Source of the DNA: an uncultured Chlorobiaceae bacterium
Lineage (GTDB): Bacteria; Bacteroidota; Chlorobiia; Chlorobiales; Chlorobiaceae
Assembly: GCA_903917955.1 (NCBI GenBank)
Contig: CAIXCO010000004.1
Span: forward strand, 1 to 21,957
DNA: 21,957 nucleotides
Direction of reading: 5' to 3'
Part shown: in pieces, positions 1-7,868 of the stretch
How positions within the stretch are numbered: the stretch's first letter is position 1
Layout: each line of letters begins with the position of its first letter
Notes under the pieces: model-generated
The model's input: only the letters and a program-made list of their open reading frames with translations
Told to the model about the DNA's origin: nothing
The model's database searches: none
Translations under genes and position numbers: made by a program

Positions 1-466
1 CGGCAAAGGTGTCGCCGTGGTAGCCGGAGCGGACGGTGAGTAACCGGTTTTTCAGGGGTTTTCCCAGGGCCGCCCAGTACTGGAAAGCCATCTTGATAGC
101 CACTTCAACGGCCACAGAGCCGGAGTCGCTGAAAAAGAGCTTCTGCAGGGGCTCGGGGGTCAGCGCTACCAACTGTTTGGCAAGAGTTATGGCAGGCTGA
201 TGGGTGAGACCTCCGAACATGACATGGCTCATCAGGTGCAGTTGCCTGACCACCGCATCATTAAGCACTGGGTGGTTATAGCCGTGGATGGCGGCCCACC
301 AGGAGGACATGCCGTCAACAAGGCGACGGCCATCCTCAAGCTCAAGAAAGACGCCGCTGGCACGAGCAACCGGATAGACTGGCAGAGGAGCAGTTACGGA
401 GGTGTAGGGATGCCAGAGATGATGGCGATCAAAATCGAGGTCAAGGGAGGCTGCTTGTATGGCCAT
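1..466 (-). CDS. bioA: Adenosylmethionine-8-amino-7-oxononanoate aminotransferase, N-terminal part
   Basis: This PLP enzyme transfers the amino group of S-adenosylmethionine to 8-amino-7-oxononanoate (KAPA) to give 7,8-diaminononanoate, the antepenultimate step of biotin synthesis. Only the first 155 codons lie in the window; the rest runs off the left edge. The translation shows family landmarks in order: HHLWHPYTS near residue 20, the substrate-pocket motif GMSSWWAAIHGYNHP, MSHVMFGGLTHQPA, the cofactor-phosphate motif FFSDSGSVAVEVAIKMA, and SGYHGDTFA at the edge. The PLP lysine lies outside the window. I chose the ATG at 464-466, which begins MAIQAASLDLDFDRH. It follows the bioD stop by 21 bases and has no strong Shine-Dalgarno sequence. 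It is the last gene of the biotin operon that is visible here. Confidence 0.96.
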   Translation of the reverse strand, partial: MAIQAASLDLDFDRHHLWHPYTSVTAPLPVYPVARASGVFLELEDGRRLVDGMSSWWAAIHGYNHPVLNDAVVRQLHLMSHVMFGGLTHQPAITLAKQLVALTPEPLQKLFFSDSGSVAVEVAIKMAFQYWAALGKPLKNRLLTVRSGYHGDTFA

Positions 467-487
467 ACCGATAGAGACTATAAGATG

Positions 488-1165
488 TTATGATAAAGAG
501 AGCCGCTCAAGAGCATCAAGATCAAGCAGCCCCTCACGCAGGTCGATGATCGGTGCCGCACATCCCGCCTTGGCGAGGTAGCGACCAAGAAACTCACGAG
601 TATCATCGGCGATCAGCTTGTCGATGTTCTGAAAACAGTTGTAGAGAAGCCCCCGGATGACGATTCCCCTGTGCTGACAGGCTTCGATGGAGAGGAGTGT
701 GTGGTTGATGCTGCCAAGCCGGGGGCTCGTTACCAGCAAAAGCTCATAGCCAGCATCCCGAATATAGTCGGCAAAAAGGAGAACGGGGGTGAGAGGGACA
801 AGGAGCCCGCCAACCCCCTCAAGAAGCACCAGGTCGTACCGTTGCTGCAAGGCAAGGGTAGAGAGGCTTATACGGTGAAGATCGACCTCCGACCCCTCCA
901 GACGGGCGGAAAGGTGCGGTGAGGCCGGATAGCGGAAAACTGAGGGGCAGGTGAGTCCCTCCCGATCAACATCCTGCACTTCAATCCCCATCAGGCGACG
1001 GTGTTCAAGAATATCTTCCGCAATCCCTTCACAGCCAGTCTGCACAATTTTCTGTGTGATGACCTTTTTGCCCAGCTGAAGGAGAGCTCTGGCGAGCAGA
1101 CCGGTCGTGTATGTTTTTCCAATTCCGGTATCAATACCGCCAACAGCGAGCACAGTTCCGCTCAT
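488..1165 (-). CDS. bioD: Dethiobiotin synthetase
   Basis: This ATP-dependent cytoplasmic enzyme carboxylates 7,8-diaminononanoate and closes the ureido ring to give dethiobiotin. The 225-residue product has a P-loop GIDTGIGKT at its N-terminus, followed by KIVQTGCEG with the substrate lysine region, FRYPASPHLSARLEG, and LLEGVGGLLVPLTP. All are BioD signatures. An upstream ATG at 1189 would add eight residues, but the ATG at 1163-1165 makes a 4-base ATGA overlap with the bioC stop and begins MSGTVLAVGG as expected, so I prefer it. The P-loop has Ile where the best-known BioD proteins have Thr (GTDTxVGKT). As I recall, this variant occurs in the Haemophilus/Bacteroides type of BioD. Translational coupling to bioC is likely. 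Confidence 0.95.
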   Translation of the reverse strand: MSGTVLAVGGIDTGIGKTYTTGLLARALLQLGKKVITQKIVQTGCEGIAEDILEHRRLMGIEVQDVDREGLTCPSVFRYPASPHLSARLEGSEVDLHRISLSTLALQQRYDLVLLEGVGGLLVPLTPVLLFADYIRDAGYELLLVTSPRLGSINHTLLSIEACQHRGIVIRGLLYNCFQNIDKLIADDTREFLGRYLAKAGCAAPIIDLREGLLDLDALERLSLS

Positions 1166-1944
1166 AGGATTCTCTTTTTCATGCAGCAATAGAGGGGATG
1201 ATAGGTCAGGTAGACACCATTTTCAGAGGAAAAGAGGCGCCGGTACTCTTCCAAAAAATGGAGGTAACGGCTTTTTGTCCATGAACGACGAAGCAGCCCG
1301 TTGACGCCAGTAGAGCGGATATGGTGCAGCATCGCTTCTGGGGAGAGAAACTCCATTCGCAGAGTCTCTTCGCGGCTGACAGTTATCTCAAAATAACGTC
1401 CGGCGAGCAGTTCAAGCTCACTAAGGGTGTAATAGCTGAGGCCGACACCCTCGATGGCCGATATTTCACGCATGTTTGAGGGGCCAAAGGTTGTGAAGGC
1501 GAGCGTCCCTCCGGGCTTGAGATGATCGAAGATCTTTTTAAAAAATCCGTCAAGGTCATTGAGCCATTGCAATGTGGCATTCGAAACAACAAGGTCGAGC
1601 GATGAGGGCAAGAGCTTCAGGCTCTCAATATCCCCGGCAAGAAAGTGAAACTCTCCGACAGCAAACCGGTCAAGAACCCCCTGGAGCGAGGTGCAGCTCT
1701 CTGCGACAAGATCATTGGCATAATAGGTGTTGACGTTGCAGCGGCCCAGCAGCTCAGCCATGAGTGCGCCTGAGCCTGAGCCAACTTCAAGTACCCGCAC
1801 AAACGATCGGCTCGGCTCCTGCTGGCAGATAATCTCTGAAAGTCCACGGGCCATCGCTTTCTGCACCACAGCCTGGCCGCTGTAGCTGCGCAGGGTTCGG
1901 AAAAATCGGTCGCGAACCAGTTGCTTGTTAATCAACGGGTGCAT
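1162..1944 (-). CDS. bioC: Malonyl-[acyl-carrier protein] O-methyltransferase
   Basis: BioC methylates the free carboxyl of malonyl-ACP with SAM. The disguised molecule then enters fatty acid synthesis and is extended to pimeloyl-ACP methyl ester. The 260-residue protein carries SAM-binding motif I VLEVGSGSGAL at residues 51-61, a family-typical N-terminus (MHPLINKQLVRDRFFRTLRSY), an NDLV acidic loop, and VVSNATLQWLNDLDGFF. A longer frame opens at 2028, but the ATG at 1942-1944 has a near-perfect ribosome binding site six bases upstream and gives the expected BioC start. The gene overlaps the end of bioG by 13 bases and the start of bioD by 4. Its partner esterase BioG is encoded directly upstream, as expected for a BioC-BioG pathway. 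Confidence 0.94.
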   Translation of the reverse strand: MHPLINKQLVRDRFFRTLRSYSGQAVVQKAMARGLSEIICQQEPSRSFVRVLEVGSGSGALMAELLGRCNVNTYYANDLVAESCTSLQGVLDRFAVGEFHFLAGDIESLKLLPSSLDLVVSNATLQWLNDLDGFFKKIFDHLKPGGTLAFTTFGPSNMREISAIEGVGLSYYTLSELELLAGRYFEITVSREETLRMEFLSPEAMLHHIRSTGVNGLLRRSWTKSRYLHFLEEYRRLFSSENGVYLTYHPLYCCMKKRIL

Positions 1945-2621
1945 TCGAGTACCTCCTGCAGGTTCCTGAAATGAAAAAAGGGGAAATGTGGCATATCGGC
2001 GATAACGGTTTGAGGAAGAGCATTCCATGCCCGGTACTGCTGCTCGGCTGGAACAACAAGATCACGTCCGCCAATAATGGCATGAGTATAACTCCATGCG
2101 GTGCCACCTGCCGGGCCCTTCGTCAGGAAGTGCTCCTGCAACTGTTCCAGCTCTTCGAGTTGATCGGTCGCACTGCGATCGGGCGACATGGAGGAAAAAA
2201 GGGTGTGTGCTTCGCCCGATCCACACATCCGGCGGTTGAAGCGGTTGCGGCTCTTTTCACTATAGGTTGCAAGGGTTGCCTGAAAAATTTCAGGGCTGAT
2301 GCCTCTCTCTGCGCTGACCGGATGCAGGGTCCCGTTGATGGCAATCGCGCACGCAATCGGGGGCAATGCAACATGCTGGGCAACCCAGACGCCGAATGAC
2401 CAGGCCACAACGGTTATGCGGCCATACCGGGCGGCCTCACTCATAACGCCCGCTTCTGGCTCCAAAGTGCGGTAGTCGTGGCAAATCAGCAGATCAGCCT
2501 GAAAACCGTCAAAAAGCGACTCGGCGAGAAGATGGTCGCCAATTCGGCGATCCATGCCCCAGCCGTTGAAAAAGAGCAGCAGCTCTTCTGCCCCCTCTTT
2601 TTTGAGCCATGTTGTTTTCAT
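1932..2621 (-). CDS. bioG: Pimeloyl-[acyl-carrier protein] methyl ester esterase, BioG type
   Basis: BioG removes the methyl group from pimeloyl-ACP methyl ester, ending chain growth so that BioF can use the pimeloyl thioester. The 229-residue protein belongs to the DUF452/BioG branch of alpha/beta hydrolases rather than BioH. It shows LLLFFNGWGMDRR (oxyanion region), the nucleophile elbow AWSFGVW with Ser75, INGTLHPVSAERGI, FNRRMCG, IGGRDLVVPAEQQ with Asp187, and ADMPHFPFFHF with His212. A Ser-Asp-His triad is therefore complete. The elbow has Ala-x-Ser-x-Gly in place of Gly-x-Ser-x-Gly, which is normal for this family. The start ATG overlaps the bioF stop by ATGA and the gene's end overlaps bioC. 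The context between bioF and bioC supports the assignment. Confidence 0.93.
   Translation of the reverse strand: MKTTWLKKEGAEELLLFFNGWGMDRRIGDHLLAESLFDGFQADLLICHDYRTLEPEAGVMSEAARYGRITVVAWSFGVWVAQHVALPPIACAIAINGTLHPVSAERGISPEIFQATLATYSEKSRNRFNRRMCGSGEAHTLFSSMSPDRSATDQLEELEQLQEHFLTKGPAGGTAWSYTHAIIGGRDLVVPAEQQYRAWNALPQTVIADMPHFPFFHFRNLQEVLECTR
1951..1957 (-). promoter_or_regulatory. Ribosome binding site of bioC
   Basis: AGGAGGT on the minus strand, six bases before the ATG at 1942-1944. It lies inside the end of bioG. It settles the bioC start in favour of the shorter protein over the 28-residue longer frame. Confidence 0.85.
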
Positions 2622-3787
2622 GCGGTGGCTATCCTCCCGATAAGAGCAGGAATTCGCTCAAGATCTTTCCACCGCAGGGTAGAGCGGAGTGAGATGCGGA
2701 TACGGGCACTCTTTTCCGGGACGGTAGGCGGACGCACCGGCAAACAGAGAAACCCTGCATCCCTAAGGCGGGCGGAGAGGGCCACCGCGAGCGCATTGCT
2801 GCCGGTAATCACCGGTACGATATGGCTTTCGCCCGGAACATCGAGTGAATGAGCAATCAGCTCTCTGCGGAGCCTTGCGGCAAGCTGCAAAAGCGCCTGC
2901 CGCTCCCGGCTCATCAAGGTCTGCCGCTCAAGGGTGAGCAAACTCCAGCCGAGAATAGCCGGGGGCAGTGCTGTGGTAAAAATAAAGGAGCGCATGGTAT
3001 TAATCAGGTACTCCCTGAAGAGGCTGCTCATCACGGCGTAGGCTCCAGTTGAGGCGAGCGCTTTGCCGAATGTCCCGGTGATGATATCAATCTGCTGCAC
3101 CACACCGGCCGTTTCACAGAGGCCGAGACCGCTCTCTCCGAAGACCCCGACACCGTGCGCTTCATCGACAACAAGCACTGCGCCGTACCTCTCTTTCAAG
3201 GCAACAAGGCGGGAGAGGTCGGCAAGGTCTCCGTCCATGCTGAAGACCGATTCGGTGACGATGAATATTTGACGATAATGGTCAACAGCTCCCGCAAGCA
3301 GCTCTTCGAGGTGATCGTAGTCGAGGTGGCGATAGCGCTGGTACGATGCTTCGGCAATTTTCATGCCGTCAATGATACTTGCGTGGTTCTTCCGGTCGCT
3401 GAGCACAAGATCGTGACGACTGCAAAGCGCCGGAATGATGCCGATGTTGGCGTGGTAACCACTGTTGAAGACCAGCGCCGCTTCACGCCCGTAGAGCACG
3501 GCAATGGCCCGCTCCAACTGGTCGTAGAGGGGATGGTTGCCTGTCAAAAGGCGGGAGGAGGAGCTGGTCATGGCATACTCCCTCTCCCTGAGCTCTTCGG
3601 TATAACCGGCAAGCAGCTCCCGGTCGTCGCCAAGGCCGAGATAGTCGTTTGAGGAAAGGTTCAAAAGGGGCTGACCAGCCACGGCAATATGGGTACCATG
3701 CCTGGCCGTGATATCGGGAAGTACCCTGTAGCGGTCGAGCTGGCGGAGCCCGTCAAGCTCCTGCTGAATCCGCTCCTGAAACTGCAT
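2618..3787 (-). CDS. bioF: 8-amino-7-oxononanoate synthase
   Basis: This PLP-dependent enzyme condenses pimeloyl-ACP (or pimeloyl-CoA) with L-alanine to form KAPA, releasing CO2. The 389-residue protein has the alpha-oxoamine synthase signature: NLSSNDYLGLG near the N-terminus, FNSGYHANIGIIPAL, DRKNHASIIDG, TESVFSMDGDLADL, VVDEAHGVGVFG with the PLP-nitrogen aspartate (Asp208), and TGTFGKALASTGAY with the PLP lysine (Lys242). A longer frame starts at 3847 inside bioB. The ATG at 3785-3787 is preceded five bases upstream by GGAGGAG and lies 13 bases after the bioB stop, so it is chosen. The end overlaps the bioG start by four bases. Confidence 0.96.
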   Translation of the reverse strand: MQFQERIQQELDGLRQLDRYRVLPDITARHGTHIAVAGQPLLNLSSNDYLGLGDDRELLAGYTEELREREYAMTSSSSRLLTGNHPLYDQLERAIAVLYGREAALVFNSGYHANIGIIPALCSRHDLVLSDRKNHASIIDGMKIAEASYQRYRHLDYDHLEELLAGAVDHYRQIFIVTESVFSMDGDLADLSRLVALKERYGAVLVVDEAHGVGVFGESGLGLCETAGVVQQIDIITGTFGKALASTGAYAVMSSLFREYLINTMRSFIFTTALPPAILGWSLLTLERQTLMSRERQALLQLAARLRRELIAHSLDVPGESHIVPVITGSNALAVALSARLRDAGFLCLPVRPPTVPEKSARIRISLRSTLRWKDLERIPALIGRIATA

Positions 3788-3792
3788 GATGG

Positions 3793-3799
3793 CTCCTCC
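3793..3799 (-). promoter_or_regulatory. Ribosome binding site of bioF
   Basis: GGAGGAG on the minus strand, five bases before the ATG at 3785-3787 and just upstream of it in the bioB-bioF gap. It decides the bioF start against the longer frame that would begin inside bioB. Confidence 0.8.
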
Positions 3800-3800
3800 C

Positions 3801-4805
3801 TCAGTTAAATGTTGCAATCTGGCTGGCAAATCGCTGGTCATCGGCAATATCGCGTCCCCGTGTGGTCAGGTAGCCTCCGGTGAGATAACCATTTGCGCCC
3901 GAGAGCATCAGGAGCCCCTGAAAATCTTTCATGATGGTCTCCCTGCCTGCCGCAAACTTGATGACTTTATGGGGATGTGCAAGACGACAGAGAGCAAAGG
4001 TTTTTACAATGTCAGCCACGGAAATCGACTCTTTTCCTGCAAGCGGGGTACCTTCGATTGGTACCAGCACGTTGAGCGGTATGACTGAGACATCGAGTTC
4101 CTGAAGGGCAAAAATCATGGCAATCCGGTCCTGCATGGTTTCGCCCACCCCCATAATGCCGCCGCAACAGACTGAGATATTGTTCTTTCTCAGCAGCTTG
4201 ATGGTCTCAATCCGCTCTTCGACGCTGTGCGTATCGGCAATAAGCTCTCTGTACCGGTCGGGCGCAACCTGAATATTGATGTTGTAATGGGCAATGCCGT
4301 GCGCTGCAAGTGCCGCCGCAGGCTCTTCGCCCAACATGCCAAGCGAGGCACAAACACTGAGTTCCGGCAGCTCCGCATGAAGGCGGTCAATCATGTCGAG
4401 CACCCGCTGAAACTCCGGGTTAATCCGTTTATAACCGTAGCCACTGGTTACAATTCCAAAATGGGAGACTCCTGCAGAGAAACAGTTCCGCGCTTCAATC
4501 AGTACAGACTCTGCATCGACAAGATCATAGACCTCAATATCGGCCCGATTGTGGCGCGACTGTGCACAAAAACGGCAATTTTCGCCGCATACCCCCGATT
4601 TGGCATTCATGATGGAGCAGGCATGGAGCGCTTCAGGGCCACTTCCATAACGGTTTTTGACTTTGTTGGCAAGCGAAGCCAAATCAAGCGCGAGTTCACC
4701 CGGCAACTCTGCAAGCAGCAGGGCTTCGGCATGACTGATCGGCTCACCGGTTTCAAGCACACGGTATGCTGCAACAATTAGGGGATGAAGCGTTGGTTGA
4801 TCCAT
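3801..4805 (-). CDS. bioB: Biotin synthase (radical SAM)
   Basis: BioB inserts sulfur between C6 and C9 of dethiobiotin, the last step to biotin, using a radical-SAM [4Fe-4S] cluster and an auxiliary [2Fe-2S] cluster that donates the sulfur. The 334-residue protein has the CxxxCxxC radical-SAM motif in SGVCGENCRFCAQS (Cys73, Cys77, Cys80). Further family landmarks are HFGIVTSGYGYK, CASLGMLGEE, HYNINIQVAPDRY (family usually HNLDTSP..Y), CCGGIMGVGETMQDR, and PLNVLVPIEGTPL. Its length is normal for BioB. The start ATG lies 12 bases after the birA stop. No strong ribosome binding site is visible, which suggests coupling to birA translation. Confidence 0.96.
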   Translation of the reverse strand: MDQPTLHPLIVAAYRVLETGEPISHAEALLLAELPGELALDLASLANKVKNRYGSGPEALHACSIMNAKSGVCGENCRFCAQSRHNRADIEVYDLVDAESVLIEARNCFSAGVSHFGIVTSGYGYKRINPEFQRVLDMIDRLHAELPELSVCASLGMLGEEPAAALAAHGIAHYNINIQVAPDRYRELIADTHSVEERIETIKLLRKNNISVCCGGIMGVGETMQDRIAMIFALQELDVSVIPLNVLVPIEGTPLAGKESISVADIVKTFALCRLAHPHKVIKFAAGRETIMKDFQGLLMLSGANGYLTGGYLTTRGRDIADDQRFASQIATFN

Positions 4806-4817
4806 AACAAGAAGGGG

Positions 4818-5810
4818 TTATATGATTGATGAAGAGGTTCGCAGATGGGCCTCTCCCGATGAAACGAGGATAATTTCTCCCTCCGCACCATCGAGCATCA
4901 GCTCTCCGAGGCGGGAGATCCCTCTCACCGTTCCGCTTATGCTTCGTTTTAACTGGTCAATCGTTACCTCCTTCGACTGGAGGAGCGAATGCGCCTGGAG
5001 AAAGGAAAGGATAAAACCGAGATCCTCCTCCACAAGCCACGCGTCGTAGAGTGGTTCAAAATGGTTCAGCACTGAGGCAAGAAGCTCCGCTCTCGAAAAG
5101 AGTTGCCCCGTTTCAAGAAAAAGCGAAGTTGCGCTCTCATGCAGTGGGGGCGGAAACTCTGACTGGTTGACATTGATACCGATTCCAACAACAACAAAGT
5201 GTGTAAGATCAGGCTCTGACTGCATTTCGCACAACACTCCACACAACTTTTTGCCATTGGCCAAAATGTCATTCGGCCACTTGATCATCGGCGCAAGATC
5301 AAGCGAGAGATCGCTCAAGGCCCGGTGAAGAGCCACCGCCACAAGCAGGGTCAATTGCGGTACACGAATGGAGGGGACTCCGGGCCGCAAAATCAGGGAG
5401 AAATAGAGGTTGACGCCCGAAGGTGAAACCCAGGTACGTCCCATTCTGCCCCGGCCACCGGTCTGGGAATCGGCCACCACGATGCAACCCTCCGCTACAC
5501 CCTCAACGGCAAGAGTTTTGGCCAGAATATTGGTAGAGGCTGTAACGGGGTGATAGGCAATCTTTCGGCCAAACCGTCGAGCAGCAAGAAACGACAAAAC
5601 CTCGGCTTCTACAGGACGACCGGTCAGACCTGAAAGTCGGTACCCCCGTCCTGTTACAGCATCAAGAGAGTACCCTTCGCTGCGCAACAGGCTGATATGC
5701 TTCCATACGGCACTTCTGGTAATCCCACATTCACGGCAAAGCGCTTCTCCCGATACAAAATCACCAACGGTGATCATGCGGCTCAAAATTCGGGCGGTAA
5801 CGTCGTTCAT
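4818..5810 (-). CDS. birA: Bifunctional biotin-protein ligase / biotin operon repressor
   Basis: BirA activates biotin with ATP and attaches it to a lysine of biotin carboxyl carrier proteins. With biotinyl-AMP bound and no acceptor left, it dimerises and represses the biotin operon. The 330-residue protein has an N-terminal winged helix-turn-helix (about residues 5-60, including CGITRSAVWKHISLLRSEGY and the wing TGRGYRL), so it is a two-function BirA and not a ligase-only form. The catalytic domain shows GGRGRMGRTWVSP (residues 118-130) with the adenylate-binding loop and KWPNDILANGKKLCGVL (from 177). It is the first gene of the biotin operon and lies just downstream of a BirA operator, so autoregulation is very likely. 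Confidence 0.96.
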   Translation of the reverse strand: MNDVTARILSRMITVGDFVSGEALCRECGITRSAVWKHISLLRSEGYSLDAVTGRGYRLSGLTGRPVEAEVLSFLAARRFGRKIAYHPVTASTNILAKTLAVEGVAEGCIVVADSQTGGRGRMGRTWVSPSGVNLYFSLILRPGVPSIRVPQLTLLVAVALHRALSDLSLDLAPMIKWPNDILANGKKLCGVLCEMQSEPDLTHFVVVGIGINVNQSEFPPPLHESATSLFLETGQLFSRAELLASVLNHFEPLYDAWLVEEDLGFILSFLQAHSLLQSKEVTIDQLKRSISGTVRGISRLGELMLDGAEGEIILVSSGEAHLRTSSSII

Positions 5811-5853
5811 GAGAGGTAACTGAAAAGGCGAAAAAAACGCTGCGTCTTTAAAA

Positions 5854-5889
5854 AGTTGTCAACACGAATGTAGCTCCGGGTTTACAACT
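5854..5889. promoter_or_regulatory. BirA (biotin) operator
   Basis: Two inverted 10-base arms, AGTTGTCAAC (5854-5863) and GTTTACAACT (5880-5889), are separated by 16 bases. They are complementary at 9 of 10 positions. This matches the known bacterial BirA site (TTGTAAACC-N14/15-GGTTTACAA) in both sequence and spacing. It lies 44 bases before the birA start and overlaps the proposed promoter, the right geometry for repression of the whole bio operon by BirA-biotinyl-AMP. Confidence 0.9.
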
Positions 5890-5895
5890 TTGCAA
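5867..5895 (-). promoter_or_regulatory. Putative promoter of the birA-bioBFGCDA operon
   Basis: On the minus strand a -35-like TTGCAA (5890-5895) is followed after exactly 17 bases by a -10-like TACATT (5867-5872). Each matches the sigma-70 consensus at four of six positions. The BirA operator covers the spacer and the -10 element and extends past the likely transcription start. The optimal spacing and the overlap support the call, but both hexamers are imperfect. Confidence 0.55.
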
Positions 5896-5909
5896 CAAGA
5901 AAACGTGCG

Positions 5910-7637
5910 TCATCGCTCCATTGCAGCCATGCTTGCGGTTTCGTAGTTCTTGCGGTAGGCCAGCACTCCCTGAAAAATAGAGTATGCTATTTTTTTCTGC
6001 TCCTGGCGGTCACGAAGAATATGCTCCTCCCGTGCATTGGAGAGGTAGCCCACTTCTACCAGGGCGCTCGGCATGGAAGGGCTCCATAACACCATAAAAC
6101 CAGCCTGATGCACTCCGCCTCTTGGATTGACTGTTTGCCGGTAATTTGGGTTAAGGATATGGCGCGCAAGGGATGCTGACTGCCGGGCAAAGGCACTCTG
6201 GGCCATGCTGCTCATGATGAGATACTCTTCAGTAAAGCCTTTGTAAGCCTGTGTGTAGTCAGCCTCCTGACGTATCACCGAGTTTTCAAACAGGGCAACT
6301 TCAAGAGCCTCCTTTGTTTTGTGGGCTCCGAGAATATAGACGTCAGAACCCCGAACACTACGGTCTGGATTTGCATTGCAATGAATGCTGATAAAAAGTT
6401 TTCCTCCGCTCTGGTTTGCTATTTTCCCCCGTTGAAGCAGAGGAATAAAGGCGTCCTCCTTTCTTGTGTAGACGACCCGTACATCAGGCCACTTCTGTGA
6501 AATAAACTTCCCGAGATCACGAACGATATTGAGTGCGACATCTTTTTCACTGGTGCCTTTTCCGCCTGTTGTCCCGGGGTCCTTTCCTCCATGACCTGCG
6601 TCAAGCACAATGGTATCAAGCTTCCACTTTTCAATATCACGGCTGAGTACCTGTGCTATCTGCCGCTCTTTGTCGTTGCTGCCAGCGACTTGCGTATTGG
6701 CATGACTGCGGACAACGATCGTATAGCGGTTGCGTTTGTTGTCGCGCTGAAATTCCACAGAGTCCACAAGAAACCGGCGATTATCGAGCGCTATGGTAAA
6801 CTGTAACCCGGCTCCGACAACTTGTTTTGGAGTGATTGAGCTGACCACAATTCCGCTGTACATTTTTGTTAAGGCGCTGACGTCACAAGAGGCTTTTTCA
6901 AGAGAAAAATAGGTGTACCCCTCTTTGTTGAGCGTAAGGAGTGAGGCTTGGGTAGCAATACCGGTAGCAGAAAAGGTGATGAGCACTCCATCCGAACGTT
7001 TTTTGACCTCAATTCCGGTGATGACCGTTCTCTCTGTTTCGGCAAGCTTGTTGGCGGTCTCGGCGTCAGAGAGAGCATCATCACTGATTGTCCCGATTGT
7101 TCCGTCTAATTCTCCAATACTTTTTTTGTCAAGCCGGATAGCTACTTTGCCAGACGACTGGTCGTAAACCACCTCCCGGTCGAGCCAGACGTTGAGAAAA
7201 CGGCAGAGCTGACTGGCCGGCAACAAGAGCCGCGACTGCATCAGTACAGGAGCCGACGGCAGTTGGATAATCCTTTTCGGGAGTTCGGGATTTCTCGAAA
7301 GAACGCGGACAAAATGATTGCCAGCCATAATAGAACAAAGAGTGCCTGGCATCCCGAAAGACTCTTCAATAACAAGCGAGCCCTGCTCATTACGGTAACT
7401 CATGCGCAAGGCACGCACCATGGATTCAAGATCAATCATTAGAACGCCCGCTCTTTTCAGGGCCGCCACCTTTATGGTATAGCCCTGATCATCTCCAGTC
7501 ATCACGCTGAGCGAAACGGCGCACTCTCCAGGCTGCGCCATGGGAAGAGCCGAAAGGGTTCTGACGGAAAGCATCAGCAGCGTCATCAGCATCAGAGCGG
7601 CCAAACCAGAACGAAGAGGATGCAAAAAGTGGCGCAT
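5910..7637 (-). CDS. N-acetylmuramoyl-L-alanine amidase (Amidase_3)
   Basis: This zinc amidase cuts the bond between MurNAc and L-alanine in peptidoglycan, usually during septum splitting and cell-wall turnover. The 575-residue protein starts with a signal-peptide-like segment (about residues 1-30, basic start then LAALMLMTLLML). A beta-rich N-terminal part of about 300 residues resembles copper-amine-oxidase-like and AMIN modules, which target such enzymes to the wall. The catalytic domain from about residue 340 shows VLDAGHGGKDPG (His349), GTSEKDVAL (Glu364), FISIHCNAN (His419) and ALVEVGYLSN (Glu528), a complete zinc and catalytic set. The frame is open 60 codons further upstream, but that part is low-complexity and would bury the signal peptide, so the ATG at 7635-7637 is preferred. 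The gene lies upstream of birA without a visible terminator. Confidence 0.92.
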   Translation of the reverse strand: MRHFLHPLRSGLAALMLMTLLMLSVRTLSALPMAQPGECAVSLSVMTGDDQGYTIKVAALKRAGVLMIDLESMVRALRMSYRNEQGSLVIEESFGMPGTLCSIMAGNHFVRVLSRNPELPKRIIQLPSAPVLMQSRLLLPASQLCRFLNVWLDREVVYDQSSGKVAIRLDKKSIGELDGTIGTISDDALSDAETANKLAETERTVITGIEVKKRSDGVLITFSATGIATQASLLTLNKEGYTYFSLEKASCDVSALTKMYSGIVVSSITPKQVVGAGLQFTIALDNRRFLVDSVEFQRDNKRNRYTIVVRSHANTQVAGSNDKERQIAQVLSRDIEKWKLDTIVLDAGHGGKDPGTTGGKGTSEKDVALNIVRDLGKFISQKWPDVRVVYTRKEDAFIPLLQRGKIANQSGGKLFISIHCNANPDRSVRGSDVYILGAHKTKEALEVALFENSVIRQEADYTQAYKGFTEEYLIMSSMAQSAFARQSASLARHILNPNYRQTVNPRGGVHQAGFMVLWSPSMPSALVEVGYLSNAREEHILRDRQEQKKIAYSIFQGVLAYRKNYETASMAAMER

Positions 7638-7868
7638 GATTATCAAAGCATTATTTTTTCCCGAACAGTTTTTCAGCGTAAAAGAATAATAATAAAATAT
7701 CTCTCTTCTCCCTCTGCCGCCGGTTTTTATCGCCCGAAATGATCGTCTCCACAAAAAGCCAAAGAGGCTAAATCGAGAGCTGAAAAATGGTAAAATTTGT
7801 TTTTTGCTCTTCAACACCTATCTTTTTCAAAATTTTACTTGTAATGCTCTTAATACCGGTACTGATCA

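Noticed and set aside
3155..3652. Long plus-strand frame inside bioF
   Set aside because: It lies entirely antisense to a bioF gene with all catalytic motifs; no domain is recognisable in the translation.
4227..4781. Long plus-strand frame inside bioB
   Set aside because: It is a shadow frame on the opposite strand of a complete radical-SAM enzyme.
7638..7817. N-terminal extension of the amidase frame by 60 codons
   Set aside because: The extension is basic and low in complexity, and would place the signal peptide internally; the ATG at 7635-7637 gives a normal exported protein.
7638..7868. Search for an RNA gene or clear promoters between the amidase gene and topA
   Set aside because: The stretch is AT-rich with several weak hexamer pairs and a four-base-pair AGCC/GGCT hairpin; none stands out from background.
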